Assembly: GCA_001600695.1 (NCBI GenBank) | Contig: BCKQ01000018.1 | Coordinates: forward strand, 164,518 to 228,517 | Direction: 5' to 3' | DNA length: 64,000 nt | Source of the DNA: Ascoidea asiatica | Lineage: Eukaryota; Ascomycota; Saccharomycetes; Ascoideales; Ascoideaceae | Shown: positions 27,801 to 37,653 of the stretch, piece by piece | Numbering within the stretch: position 1 is the first letter of the stretch | Layout of the letters: each line of letters begins with the position of its first letter | Notes under the pieces: model-generated | The model's input: only the letters and a program-made list of their open reading frames with translations | Databases searched by the model: none | What the model was told of the DNA's origin: nothing | Position numbers and translations under genes: made by a program

Positions 27801-29807
27801 ATGGTTCAAATATTTAAATTAACTGCTATTGCAGCTTTTCTTTTAATCAAAATAATGGCTGATGATGAAATTGTTGTTGTAACAGAAACTCAAATCAATG
27901 TTAAAACCTTATATAATGCAAAATCAACAACAATCTCAACAACTGCAACTGATGGTCAAGAAACAGAAATTGTAACTTTAGTTGGAGATGCTTCTGCTGC
28001 AGCTTCTGCTCAGAGTGTTTTAGAAGCTTCAATTGCAAGTTCTGCTTCTGTTTATGCTGCTTCTGTTGCTTCTGCAAACTCAGTTATTTCTGTTTCCGCA
28101 GCTTCTGTTGTCTCAGAACAATCAGTTGCTGCTTCCGTTGCCTCTGTTTCTGCTGCCTCAATAGCTTCTGAACAATCTGTTGCCGCTGCTGCTGCTGCAA
28201 TCTCTGAAGCTTCCGTTATTTCAGAACAATCCGCAGCCGCTGCCTCTGCTTCCTCAAATGCTGCCGCCGCCGCTGCTGCTACAACTTCCACTGCTTCTGA
28301 AACACAAACCGCAGAATCAAGCCCAACATCAACCACTGCTTCTTCAACTGAAACCAAAGCTTCAACAGAAGCCACAAAAGAAGCAACTGAATCCACAGAA
28401 TCTACTAAATCTAGTGCAACAAAAGCTGCTGCCACCACTACTGCTGGTTCAAATGATGATGAAGATGATTCTTCTAAATCTTCATCCTCTTCAAAGGCCT
28501 CTGAATCTGATGCTACTTCTACTTCTGACTCTGATTCTAATTCTGATTCCAAATCTTCATCAACTGCCAATGATTCTTCAAAATCAACTTCTACTTCTTC
28601 AGTAACTGATGATGAAACAACTGATTCAGATGGAAATAAAAAAACAATCACTTCAACAATTGAATCAACCACTTCTGCTTCAGCTTCAGACTCAGATTCA
28701 GACTCAGATTCAAGTTCTTCTAAAGCCAAAAAAACAATTACAGTATATGAAACAACAGATTCTAATGGTCACTCAACAACTATGACTTCAACTGTAGGTG
28801 ACGAATCTTCTTCTTCAGGTTCTGATTCTAATTCTGATTCATCTGAATCAACATCTTCAAAAGCTAAAAAAACAATAACTGTTTATGAAACAACTGATTC
28901 TAATGGACATTCAACAACCATGACTTCTACCGTCGGAGATGAATCTTCTACAACTGCTTCTGATTCTGATTCATCAGATTCTTCTTCTTCAAAAGCCAAA
29001 AAAACAATTACTGTATATGAAACAACTGACTCTGATGGCCACTCCACAACTATGACTTCCACTGTTGATGACTCTTCTTCATCTGATTCATCTGATTCAT
29101 CATCATCTAAAGCTAAAAAGACAATAACTGTTTATGAAACAACCGATTCCGAAGGACATTCTACGACTATTACTTCAACAGTTGATGGTTCATCTTCATC
29201 TGATTCCTCAGACTCTTCAGATTCCTCATCTTCTAAAGCTAAAAAAACTATTACTGTATACGAAACAACTGACTCTACAGGTGGTAAAAGTACAATAACT
29301 TCAACTGTAGAAGATTCCTCATCTTCTGATTCATCATCAAAAGCTAAAAAAACAATTACTGTTTATGAAACAACCGATTCTGAAGGTCATTCAACAACAA
29401 TTACTTCAACAATAGAAGATTCATCATCTGCAAGTAAATCAAAATTAACTGCAACTGTTTATGAAACTACTGATTCTCAAGGTAATACTATAACTGTTAC
29501 TTCATTCCCAGCAGAAGAATATACAACAACTTATACAAGTGATAGTTCAACTTTATCAGGTGTTGTTCAAGTAATTACAACAACTAATTCTGATGGTAAT
29601 TTATCTGTCTATACAACAACTTCCCCAATTTCAAGATCAAAATCAACTGTTTATTTAACTACTACAGCTTCAGGTTCAGATTCAAGTTCAAGTAAAACTT
29701 CATCTTCTGATTCTTTTGGTAATTCTCTAAAACCAGTACAATTTCAATTACCTTTCTTTTCAGTAGGTCTTTTAATTATTAGTACTATGATTTTAATGAG
29801 CTTATAA
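27801..29807 (+). CDS. GPI-anchored Ser/Thr-rich repeat mannoprotein (adhesin-like)
   Basis: This 668-residue surface protein has a signal peptide (MVQIFKLTAIAAFLLIKIMA) and a short ordered start (DDEIVVVTETQINVKTLYNA). An Ala/Ser region built on ASxxSEQSVAAA units (about 70-165) and Ser/Thr/Asp-rich linkers follow. From residue 308 a repeat reads KAKKTITVYETTDSxGHSTT and ends TSTV. Six copies are nearly identical, with one degenerate copy before and one after, separated by poly-Ser/Asp spacers. The C terminus (PFFSVGLLIISTMILMSL) is a hydrophobic GPI-attachment tail. I do not recognise a specific orthologue. General architecture fits yeast wall proteins/adhesins. The Lys-rich KAKK at the start of each unit is unusual in such stalks. 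A minus-strand ORF (28052-28729) is a shadow of the repeats. Confidence 0.85.
   Translation: MVQIFKLTAIAAFLLIKIMADDEIVVVTETQINVKTLYNAKSTTISTTATDGQETEIVTLVGDASAAASAQSVLEASIASSASVYAASVASANSVISVSAASVVSEQSVAASVASVSAASIASEQSVAAAAAAISEASVISEQSAAAASASSNAAAAAAATTSTASETQTAESSPTSTTASSTETKASTEATKEATESTESTKSSATKAAATTTAGSNDDEDDSSKSSSSSKASESDATSTSDSDSNSDSKSSSTANDSSKSTSTSSVTDDETTDSDGNKKTITSTIESTTSASASDSDSDSDSSSSKAKKTITVYETTDSNGHSTTMTSTVGDESSSSGSDSNSDSSESTSSKAKKTITVYETTDSNGHSTTMTSTVGDESSTTASDSDSSDSSSSKAKKTITVYETTDSDGHSTTMTSTVDDSSSSDSSDSSSSKAKKTITVYETTDSEGHSTTITSTVDGSSSSDSSDSSDSSSSKAKKTITVYETTDSTGGKSTITSTVEDSSSSDSSSKAKKTITVYETTDSEGHSTTITSTIEDSSSASKSKLTATVYETTDSQGNTITVTSFPAEEYTTTYTSDSSTLSGVVQVITTTNSDGNLSVYTTTSPISRSKSTVYLTTTASGSDSSSSKTSSSDSFGNSLKPVQFQLPFFSVGLLIISTMILMSL
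28722..29510 (+). repeat. Intragenic repeat array (KAKKTITVYETTDS units)
   Basis: Seven units lie in register: copies 1-6 start KAKKTITVYETTDS, and copy 7 is degenerate (KSKLTATVYETTDS). Unit spacing varies from about 30 to 48 residues because the Ser/Asp linker between units differs in length. Unit cores vary at synonymous sites, so the array is not brand new. Confidence 0.88.
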
Positions 29808-30487
29808 TTATAAATTATAAATTAAATCAAATTACCTTATTTTTCTTTGTTTTTAATAATTTTCTTGTTCTTTTTTATATTTGTTCTGTTTCTTCTCATT
29901 TTATTCTTTCACATTCTTTTAATATCTAATTGATCAGTCATTCTTTTTTGATACGATTAATATTTCTCTATTAATTATAATATCCTAATAATATAATATT
30001 CTTGGTTCTTTTTTCTTTTATGAGACTCTTATTTTTGCTCATTATTTAAAAACTTCTTCAAATCATTGTTGGTATTGGTAATAAAGGAGGAACAAATCTT
30101 TGGGGCTTAAAACAAAAATAATTTATTACTATACATAAATAAATAAAACTAAATAAAATTATATTTATATATTCAATTTTATATCTTTCTAGATCACATA
30201 TGGTTTTATTCATATTCAATCTCATTGAAATTTAGCTTAATACTTTATTCTATTTGAAGGTTAAGCGGATAAAGCTAAGTAAGGTACGGGTAACTTGAAT
30301 ATTTGTTTTCACTACCAACAGTACGGTTATTCTTCACAAGAAAAAAATCAAAAATTTATCTGCGGAGTTAGCTACGCTAATTTTTTTTCAAAGAAATTAT
30401 TTATTCAGCCCATCAACGAAATGGTTTTAGTAATTAAATGAATCATAGGAGAAAAACCATTACTTCGTTAATCCATATTAAAAGAAA
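29808..30487. other. Intergenic region between the GPI protein and DPH1
   Basis: T-rich 3' flank of the GPI gene grades into the DPH1 promoter. A small perfect hairpin TTAGC-TAC-GCTAA directly followed by eight T lies at 30368-30388. No ORF is present. Confidence 0.5.
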
Positions 30488-31780
30488 ATGAGTTCACAAG
30501 ATAACGAGAATGGTTCGAAAAGAAGAGTTCCAAGAAGGAGGTTTGTTGGTCATAAAACTGGAAATGATTCTGTTGGTGTTGAAACCAGTAAAGAAGATAT
30601 TAATCCAAAATCTCTAATCAAAACTCACAAAAAAAAGCTTAATAGTCTAAGATTGATTTCCCATGTACCTAAAGATATATTAGAAGATAAGGATATCAAT
30701 GAGGCTGTAAAGTTATTACCTTCCAATTATAATTTTGAAATTCATAAGACAATTTGGAATATTCGAAAAAATAAGAGTAAAAGAGTTGCTTTACAAATGC
30801 CTGAAGGTTTACTTCTATATTCTTTAATAATCTCAGATATTTTAGAGCAATTTTGTCATTGTGAAATAATTGTAATGGGTGATGTAACCTATGGTGCTTG
30901 TTGTATAGATGATTTTACTGCAAGAGCATTAGATTGTGATTTTATTATTCACTATGCTCATTCTTGTTTAGTACCCATAGATGTGACACTTATAAAAGTT
31001 TTGTATATATTCGTCACCATAAATATTGATGAAACTCATTTAATAAGTACAATAAGGAAAAATTTCAAACCTACTGATACATTAGCAATTTTTGGAACAA
31101 TACAATTTAATCCTGCTATACATTCAATTAGGCAGATATTAAATGAAGAACAAAATACAATTTTAGCTCCTCAAATATTACCACTTTCAAAAGGTGAAGT
31201 ATTAGGTTGTACATCTGCCAAACTTGATGAAAATATTGTAAATGCAATGATTTATGTTGGTGATGGTCGATTTCATTTGGAATCTGCAATGATTCATAAT
31301 CCAAAGATTCCTTCATATAATTATGATCCATATTCAAGAAGAATTACTAGAGAATATTATAAAGTTGATGAATTGATTGAAGTTAGATCAAATGCTATAG
31401 AATCTTGTAAATCACCAGAATGTAAAAATTTTGGATTAATTCTTGGTGCTTTAGGAAGACAAGGAAATCTTGATACCATTGAAATGATTGAAGAATTATT
31501 AATAAAAAATAATAAATCAATTACAAAAATAATATTATCCGAAATATTTCCTCAAAAACTTGCTATGTTTGAAGGAATAGATTGCTTTGTTCAAGTCGCA
31601 TGTCCAAGATTGAGTATAGATTGGGGATATGCTTTTCCAAAACCATTATTAACACCATATGAAGTAATGGTACTTTTTAATGAAGATGTTGGTGTTAAAA
31701 AGGATTATTATCCAATGGATTATTATGCTAAAGATGGATATGGAAGAGGTAAAAAACCGGTACACACATTAGTAGAATAA
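30488..31780 (+). CDS. DPH1: Diphthamide synthesis protein Dph1
   Basis: With Dph2, Dph1 forms the radical-SAM 3-amino-3-carboxypropyl transferase that starts diphthamide formation on a histidine of elongation factor 2, the residue targeted by diphtheria toxin. The 430-residue protein has family segments KRVALQMPEGLLLYS, GDVTYGACCIDDFTA, CDFIIHYAHSCLVP and DGRFHLESAMI. The three cysteines that hold the 4Fe-4S cluster are present at C138, C241 and C372, at the spacing seen in yeast Dph1. The end (IDWGYAFPKPLLTPYE) is also typical. A basic N-terminal tail (KRRVPRRRFVG) precedes the domain. It converges on the next gene with about 40 bases between stops. Confidence 0.96.
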   Translation: MSSQDNENGSKRRVPRRRFVGHKTGNDSVGVETSKEDINPKSLIKTHKKKLNSLRLISHVPKDILEDKDINEAVKLLPSNYNFEIHKTIWNIRKNKSKRVALQMPEGLLLYSLIISDILEQFCHCEIIVMGDVTYGACCIDDFTARALDCDFIIHYAHSCLVPIDVTLIKVLYIFVTINIDETHLISTIRKNFKPTDTLAIFGTIQFNPAIHSIRQILNEEQNTILAPQILPLSKGEVLGCTSAKLDENIVNAMIYVGDGRFHLESAMIHNPKIPSYNYDPYSRRITREYYKVDELIEVRSNAIESCKSPECKNFGLILGALGRQGNLDTIEMIEELLIKNNKSITKIILSEIFPQKLAMFEGIDCFVQVACPRLSIDWGYAFPKPLLTPYEVMVLFNEDVGVKKDYYPMDYYAKDGYGRGKKPVHTLVE

Positions 31781-31820
31781 ATTATAATACAAACAATTGA
31801 ATATTAAATTAACTATTTAA

Positions 31821-32606
31821 TCAAATAAATATAAGTGCCTCAACTTGATTTCCAGTTTCAATTTCAAGTAAGCATAAAGGTGTAGCATCAAAAATTGTTA
31901 AAACCTCATTTTTTCTAGAAAAAATCTTTATACTTTCTAATCCAAGATTTTTTAAACTATCACTATCTTGAAAAAACTTACTTTCATAATATAAATTTCT
32001 TAATTTTTTTCTTAAAAATCCCAAAGTTGTTCCTAATTCTGGATCTTTTTCATTATACTCATCAGGACCAAATTCAATATGATATTTCAATGGTTTTTTG
32101 AATTCTCGAATATTTTTAATTTTATCATCTTCAAAGAATAATGAATAACTTTTTTTTGAAATTTTATTTAAAGCTACTTTTGAAAGTTTATCTCCTAGTT
32201 TCATTTCCTCCTTTGAATTTTCAATTATTTCATTAAACATATCTAATGAAAGATCTTTTTTATTTATTACATTTAAGTTAACATATAAATGTGCACAATG
32301 AACTGGCTTTTTTTCCATTAAGATTTCTGCAGGATGATCCCAAACATTGAAATAAACTCCAACTTCTAGAATTGTATGATATATTGATAAAACCACCAAT
32401 AAAATAACTGCAATGATTGTAATGAATCTAGCAGTTGCTGATTCCGTATGACTCCTTAAGAATGAAATTTTTGAAATGAATCTGTCAATTATATAATAAT
32501 TCAATGTGGAGTATACCGACAGCAAATTATTTATATATATTGATGATTTTTCTTTAATTTTAATGAAATCAGGATTTGAAGATAATTGTTCAAAAAATTC
32601 AGACAT
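31821..32606 (-). CDS. Uncharacterised single-pass membrane protein
   Basis: I do not recognise this 261-residue protein. It has a soluble N terminus (1-58, helical), one clear membrane span (RFITIIAVILLVVLSIYHTIL, about 60-80) and a larger C-terminal domain. That domain contains AHLYVNLNVIN, YHIEFGPDEYNEKDPELGTTLGFLRKKL and a C-terminal strand-like end (DATPLCLLEIETGNQVEALIFI). There is no signal peptide, so the span is an internal anchor. Amino acid composition is normal and there is no low-complexity sequence, so it is very likely a real conserved gene. It converges on DPH1 and diverges from MAK5. Confidence 0.75.
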   Translation of the reverse strand: MSEFFEQLSSNPDFIKIKEKSSIYINNLLSVYSTLNYYIIDRFISKISFLRSHTESATARFITIIAVILLVVLSIYHTILEVGVYFNVWDHPAEILMEKKPVHCAHLYVNLNVINKKDLSLDMFNEIIENSKEEMKLGDKLSKVALNKISKKSYSLFFEDDKIKNIREFKKPLKYHIEFGPDEYNEKDPELGTTLGFLRKKLRNLYYESKFFQDSDSLKNLGLESIKIFSRKNEVLTIFDATPLCLLEIETGNQVEALIFI

Positions 32607-33084
32607 TTTTCGTAAAAGTTAATTAAAGGAATATTGCCACTTCAATTTAAAAGAAATTCAAAATACCAATAAAGAATCCTAGCTAGTTTTATAAGTTTTT
32701 TAAAAAGTAAAAGATCTTTTGATTACACTTAAGTGAAAGATTTGAAATATTAGCCAAAATCTTAAAAAAAATTATTTTAGATATTTGCTCTCATATTTAT
32801 TTATTCGAATATCGTAAGTGAATTCTTTAGAATTGAAATATTTCTGTAAACGAAGCTGGAAACGAAGAACACGAACCCCCACTGCACTGCCGCAATGTTC
32901 TGTAAATGGATAGCACAATGTGGCGCACCTTTGCCACTTCTCAGAAAAAATAAAGTTTTTTTGAAATAATTTTTTTTATTTCACAAATAAAAAAATTATG
33001 TAAATTTTGTAGAAATATTAACGAAATCTTTTCATAAAGTTTGTGAACCAGAGAAAAAAAACAACATAGAGCAAATCAATAAAT
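32607..33084. promoter_or_regulatory. Divergent promoter region before MAK5
   Basis: The promoter is shared by the membrane-protein gene (minus) and MAK5 (plus). A GC-richer patch sits at 32850-32945. A/T runs close to MAK5 (GAAATAATTTTTTTTATTT) resemble the RRPE-like tracts of ribosome-biogenesis genes. No gene is visible. Confidence 0.45.
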
Positions 33085-35427
33085 ATGCTACCTTCACAAT
33101 TTCAGAAAAAAAAGCAGCCTTTGACTTCGAAGAAGAAATATGAGAAAAAACGAAGCTTAGCCAAGAAAAATAAGGTACGTAAACCTTTAAATAAAGAATT
33201 GAAGAAAGAATCAAAGAAAGAACCTCAAGGAAAAATTGTTTCTGTTAATGATTTAAAGTGGAAAAAAGTTGACATTGGAAATACAGTTGAATTTGTTGAA
33301 GGTTTTTATGGATTAGAAGAAATTGATGGTGTTGATGTTAAAGTTGTTGACGGAAGAGTCCAATTTATTGCAAAAAAAGATACAGTAATAAAAAATGAAA
33401 AAACTGGGGAAGATAAGGAAGATGACGATCTTGCTGGTATTGAATTTAAAAATGGAAACATAAGTCAAAATGATGAGTTTCAAGAACTAAATGATAAAGA
33501 GAATAACGCCAATAAGAAAATCAAATCAGATGTCGAAGATAATGAAAAAGAAGAAAAAACTAATTATAAAGAAGATGAAGATATTGAAATGACAGAAACA
33601 AATGAAGAAAGTTCTACAGAAGATATTGATGAAACGGTTGATTCGATTGAGGAAACTGAAAGTTTAAATGATAATATATTTGTTCAATTACCTGAGTCAA
33701 TATTGGAAGAAAAATTGGATACACCAAAAAATTACGAAGAAGTTTTACCTGAATGGAGTGAACTTGGATTATCAGCACCTGTATTAAAGAGTTTATTTCA
33801 AATGAAATTTTCAAAGCCTACACCTATTCAGAGAGAATGTATTCCTTTGATAATAAAAAATCAAGATATAATTGGAAAAGCAATGACTGGTTCGGGTAAA
33901 ACATTAGCTTATGGTATACCATTAATTGAGAATTATTTAAAAGTTTTATCAAACCTTAAAAAAAAGAAATCAAGTGAAAAAAATAAAGATGAAAATGAAC
34001 ATATATCAAGTCAATTAGATCATCCTATTGGTATTATATTTGCTCCTACAAGAGAATTAGCACATCAAATTTCAGATCATTTAAATAATATATCAAAATT
34101 TTGTCAATTGCCTACACATTCGGTAATAAATATCACTGGAGGATTATCAATTCAAAAACAAGAAAGAATTTTGAATAATTATAATCCTGGAATAATTGTT
34201 GCAACACCAGGTAGAATACTTGAACTTATTGAAAAAGATAATAATTTATTAGAAAAGTTAAGTAAAGCAGATACACTTATAATGGATGAAGCAGATAGAT
34301 TATTATTAGATGGACATTTTGAAGAATTATCAAAAGTACTTCAAGGTTTTACAAAATCAAGATCAAATAATAATAATTCCAAAAAAGCTCAAAGAAAAGG
34401 ATATTGGCAAACATTAATTTTTTCAGCTACATTTACAAAAAATTTATTCAGTAAATTAAATAAAAATGTTAAATTAAATAATTCTAATGAAATTATAGAA
34501 CTATTAAAGAAAAAAATAGATTTTAGAGAAAAAAATCCAAAATTAATTGATGTTAATAAAGGTGAAGCATTGGCAAATAAAATTAATGAATATTTAATTG
34601 AATCAGGAACATTAGAAAGAGATGTTTATTTATATCAGTTTTTAAAAAAACATATTGGATCATTTTTGATTTTTACAAATTCGATTGATAGTGTTAAAAG
34701 AATCAATGCATTACTAAAAAATTTAAAAGTTAATAATGTTCACAGCATTCATTCTTCAATGATTCAAAAACAAAGATTAAGAAATTTGGAAAATTTTTCA
34801 AAACAATGTAATAAAATCAATTCAGAAGAAGAAAAAACAACAAAAAATATGAATGAAAGTTCGATTTTAATTGCAACCGATGTTGCAGCTAGAGGGTTAG
34901 ATATACCCAATATTAATTTTGTTATACATTATCATTTACCAAGAAGTGCAGATGTTTATATTCATAGATCAGGTAGAACCGGTAGAGCTGGAAGAGAAGG
35001 AAATTCAATAATGATATGCTCTCCAGAAGAAGTTTCTGGTTCATTAAAAAGATTAAGAAAAATTCTATTCAATCAAAGTCAGAAGAGTAAAGAAGAAAAT
35101 AGAAAAATATTAAATAATTTTAATTTCAGAGCAGATTTAAAATTATTGGAGACAAGTATAAGCGAAATAAATAAATATAAAAAAAGAGTAATAATTGCAA
35201 ATAAATTAAGTGAATCTGAAATATCCAATAGCTCCTTAAAGAAAGAAGATATTTGGCTTAAAAAAACTGCAGAAGATTTAGATATTGATTTTGATGAAGC
35301 TGCTGATTTTGCAACAGATGATACATTAGCTAGAAGTAAAAACAGAAAAGTAAACAAAAAGTTGGCCACTACTGAATATAAATCTCTCAAAAATGAACTA
35401 AAATATTTACTCGAAAAAGATATCTAA
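33085..35427 (+). CDS. MAK5: DEAD-box ATP-dependent RNA helicase Mak5 (60S biogenesis)
   Basis: Mak5 is a nucleolar DEAD-box helicase needed for early 60S assembly and for maintenance of M1 killer RNA. The 780-residue protein begins with a very basic tail. A Mak5-specific N-terminal block follows (LKWKKVDIGNTVEFVEGFYGL), then an acidic linker (about 120-205). Helicase motifs are complete: Q-motif PTPIQRECIPL, GSGKT at 269-273, PTRELAHQ, TPGRILEL, DEAD at 401-404, [35 protein letters not shown] and HRSGRTGRAG. The C-terminal extension is Lys-rich. Length compares with about 773 in S. cerevisiae. Orthology is secure because of the N-terminal block. Confidence 0.96.
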   Translation: MLPSQFQKKKQPLTSKKKYEKKRSLAKKNKVRKPLNKELKKESKKEPQGKIVSVNDLKWKKVDIGNTVEFVEGFYGLEEIDGVDVKVVDGRVQFIAKKDTVIKNEKTGEDKEDDDLAGIEFKNGNISQNDEFQELNDKENNANKKIKSDVEDNEKEEKTNYKEDEDIEMTETNEESSTEDIDETVDSIEETESLNDNIFVQLPESILEEKLDTPKNYEEVLPEWSELGLSAPVLKSLFQMKFSKPTPIQRECIPLIIKNQDIIGKAMTGSGKTLAYGIPLIENYLKVLSNLKKKKSSEKNKDENEHISSQLDHPIGIIFAPTRELAHQISDHLNNISKFCQLPTHSVINITGGLSIQKQERILNNYNPGIIVATPGRILELIEKDNNLLEKLSKADTLIMDEADRLLLDGHFEELSKVLQGFTKSRSNNNNSKKAQRKGYWQTLIFSATFTKNLFSKLNKNVKLNNSNEIIELLKKKIDFREKNPKLIDVNKGEALANKINEYLIESGTLERDVYLYQFLKKHIGSFLIFTNSIDSVKRINALLKNLKVNNVHSIHSSMIQKQRLRNLENFSKQCNKINSEEEKTTKNMNESSILIATDVAARGLDIPNINFVIHYHLPRSADVYIHRSGRTGRAGREGNSIMICSPEEVSGSLKRLRKILFNQSQKSKEENRKILNNFNFRADLKLLETSISEINKYKKRVIIANKLSESEISNSSLKKEDIWLKKTAEDLDIDFDEAADFATDDTLARSKNRKVNKKLATTEYKSLKNELKYLLEKDI

Positions 35428-35847
35428 ATAGAATAATAGAATATAGTTAAAGAACTAAAAGTATTTTCATTAACAAAAGAATTGGAATAAACTTTAAATA
35501 AAAATTGAATAATAGGTTGTGCAAGACCAGTTTTGTGGGACTTGTACAAACATGCACGTGAGAAGCCGAACTCCGGGGGATTTAAACCGTAGGAGCTGAG
35601 CACAGTGGGACTAAGAACAAAGATAAAGATATCTTTATCTTTTTATCTGTGGAAGAACCAAATGAATCATCATCTAAGCTTCATGAATCAAATAAATCAA
35701 TAAATAATTAGATTAATCCATCAATTCAAAAGATACTATATTTTCTAACGACTAATAAAGCGTTCAAGCATCAAAGAAGAAATCAGACATATTTTCACAA
35801 AACTCAAGAACAACCAGGTAAACTTTGAAAGGATTATATCATTTGTT
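35428..35847. promoter_or_regulatory. GID8 promoter region
   Basis: A 420-base gap holds a GC-rich core (35520-35650) with CACGTG at 35555-35560 and a palindromic AAAGATATCTTT near 35626. It lies about 220-330 bases before the GID8 ATG. No ORF is present. Confidence 0.5.
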
Positions 35848-37377
35848 ATGGTTGCAAAGATACGTGATGCTGAGTTCCTTAAAAGGTTCGATAATTTAAA
35901 GAGCACTAATAGGCCAGATTTAAATATAATGATATTAAGCTACTTGATAACTGAGGGTTTTGCAGAAACTTCAAAAGATTTTGCTCACGAAATTGGAATT
36001 AATCTCACGCCATTAATAGATGGTGAAACTTTTGAAGAATATGCTAGACATCTCAATAATAAAAAAAAATTGAGTATTGAAGATATTGAATTTCAAAAAG
36101 AATATCCAAATTTCTTCGATTCTGATGAAGATCCAAGTTTACATAATCTAAACAATCCAACAATAATGAATGGTCTTCATTCTTTAAAACAAAGAAGTCA
36201 AATAAAATTTTTATTATCAAAAGGTGATATAGATTCAGTTATAGATTTATTAAATGATAATTATCCATTTTTATTAGAAAATAATGATTTTTTATATTTT
36301 AAAATTTTACTTTTAAATTTAATTGAATTAATTAAAGAATTCAATAAAGAAAAAAAAAGATTATCAAATGAATTACTTTCAAATCCAATTGATTCTATTG
36401 AAGATTCAAATATTTCAAGTAATCATCCTTCAACTTTTTCAAGTACAACTGAAATGACAAATTCTTCATATGGTTCTGGTTTTAAAAAAAAACATAGAAA
36501 ATCTTCATCTTCAATAAATTTTTCAAATAGAAATATGATTCGATATAATTTAACATTAATGAATGAACTTTCTGATCCAAGAATAATTGAATTTGAAAAA
36601 GAATTTTATAATAAAACAATAAAATTTGTTAGAGAAAGAATATTCCCAAAAGCTGTTAAAAGAAAATCCTTTATGGAAGAATTAGAACTTGCTTTATGTT
36701 TATTATTATTTAATAAAGGTGATAATAGTAATAATTCATTTATTCCAACACCTATTAAAAATCTAATTGATAATGAAAACTTAAAATTTGAAATTTTTGA
36801 TTTTATTAATATTGCAATTTTAAAATACCCTTCAAATAATCTATTAGTTTCATTTGATCATGTAAAGTCTCAGCAAATTCAAACATCTTCTCAGTCTCCT
36901 ATATCTAATAATAATTTATTTAGTTTTGGTAAAGATGAATATTTTGATGATGATGAAGAATTTGAATTCGAACAAGATTCTACAAATGAAAAAGTAGTCT
37001 CGAATAATAATAATGTCAATCATAATAATGATAATGTCAATAATAATAACAATAATAAAAATAATAACATCAATCATGATAGTAATAACATAAATAATAA
37101 TAATAATAATCAAAAGATTTCTAAAGGTATAATCAATGGGAAAGGTTCAAAACACAACGATTATAATGTTCAAAAACAAAAATTAGATCCCTTTGAATAT
37201 AATGAAGATAAAGATGAATTAGAACAATTTCCACTGGTGAATACTAGATTTCATCAATTAATCAATGCGTGGTTATGGAGTTCTAATGTACTTTCAGAAA
37301 AAAACGTAGTTTTTCCAAAATTAGATATTGATGAAATTTTAGATTTAAAATCTGCACCACCAGATTTTCATTACTGA
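35848..37377 (+). CDS. GID8: GID/CTLH ubiquitin ligase subunit Gid8
   Basis: Gid8 is a scaffold subunit of the GID (CTLH) E3 ubiquitin ligase that destroys gluconeogenic enzymes when glucose returns; in S. cerevisiae it was also named Dcr1. The 509-residue protein contains a LisH motif (DLNIMILSYLITEGFAETSKDF, about 28-50), a CTLH region (LLSKGDIDSVIDLLNDNYP, about 124-142) and a C-terminal CRA domain. The CRA core sits in ERIFPKAVKRKSFMEELELALCLLLF and the final block ends with NAWLWSSNVLSEKNV. A poly-Asn/Asp insertion (about 385-425) interrupts the CRA half. S. cerevisiae Gid8 has 455 residues. It converges on APM3. Confidence 0.9.
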   Translation: MVAKIRDAEFLKRFDNLKSTNRPDLNIMILSYLITEGFAETSKDFAHEIGINLTPLIDGETFEEYARHLNNKKKLSIEDIEFQKEYPNFFDSDEDPSLHNLNNPTIMNGLHSLKQRSQIKFLLSKGDIDSVIDLLNDNYPFLLENNDFLYFKILLLNLIELIKEFNKEKKRLSNELLSNPIDSIEDSNISSNHPSTFSSTTEMTNSSYGSGFKKKHRKSSSSINFSNRNMIRYNLTLMNELSDPRIIEFEKEFYNKTIKFVRERIFPKAVKRKSFMEELELALCLLLFNKGDNSNNSFIPTPIKNLIDNENLKFEIFDFINIAILKYPSNNLLVSFDHVKSQQIQTSSQSPISNNNLFSFGKDEYFDDDEEFEFEQDSTNEKVVSNNNNVNHNNDNVNNNNNNKNNNINHDSNNINNNNNNQKISKGIINGKGSKHNDYNVQKQKLDPFEYNEDKDELEQFPLVNTRFHQLINAWLWSSNVLSEKNVVFPKLDIDEILDLKSAPPDFHY

Positions 37378-37653
37378 AATATGATTTTCAATTAACACAA
37401 ATTAACTTCATATTTTGAGATTATTCTTTTTTGGCTAATCAAATGGCTTTTAATACATTGAAATTTTGGAAATTATTTTCCTGATTTTTTTTACTTTTTC
37501 TCTTTTTCAAAGAATTTATAGGTTTAAATAGCATGTCATTATTAGATACTTTTCCACTGAGAGGTCTGAATATTTATTTGGAAATTAGTTTTGAAAAAAG
37601 AGTATTATAAATTTTACTAGTTTAGGCTAACGTGAGTGATTAAAACTATAATC

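Noticed and set aside
28052..28729. 225-aa Glu/Ala-rich minus-strand ORF
   Set aside because: Antisense of the Ser/Ala repeats of the GPI protein.
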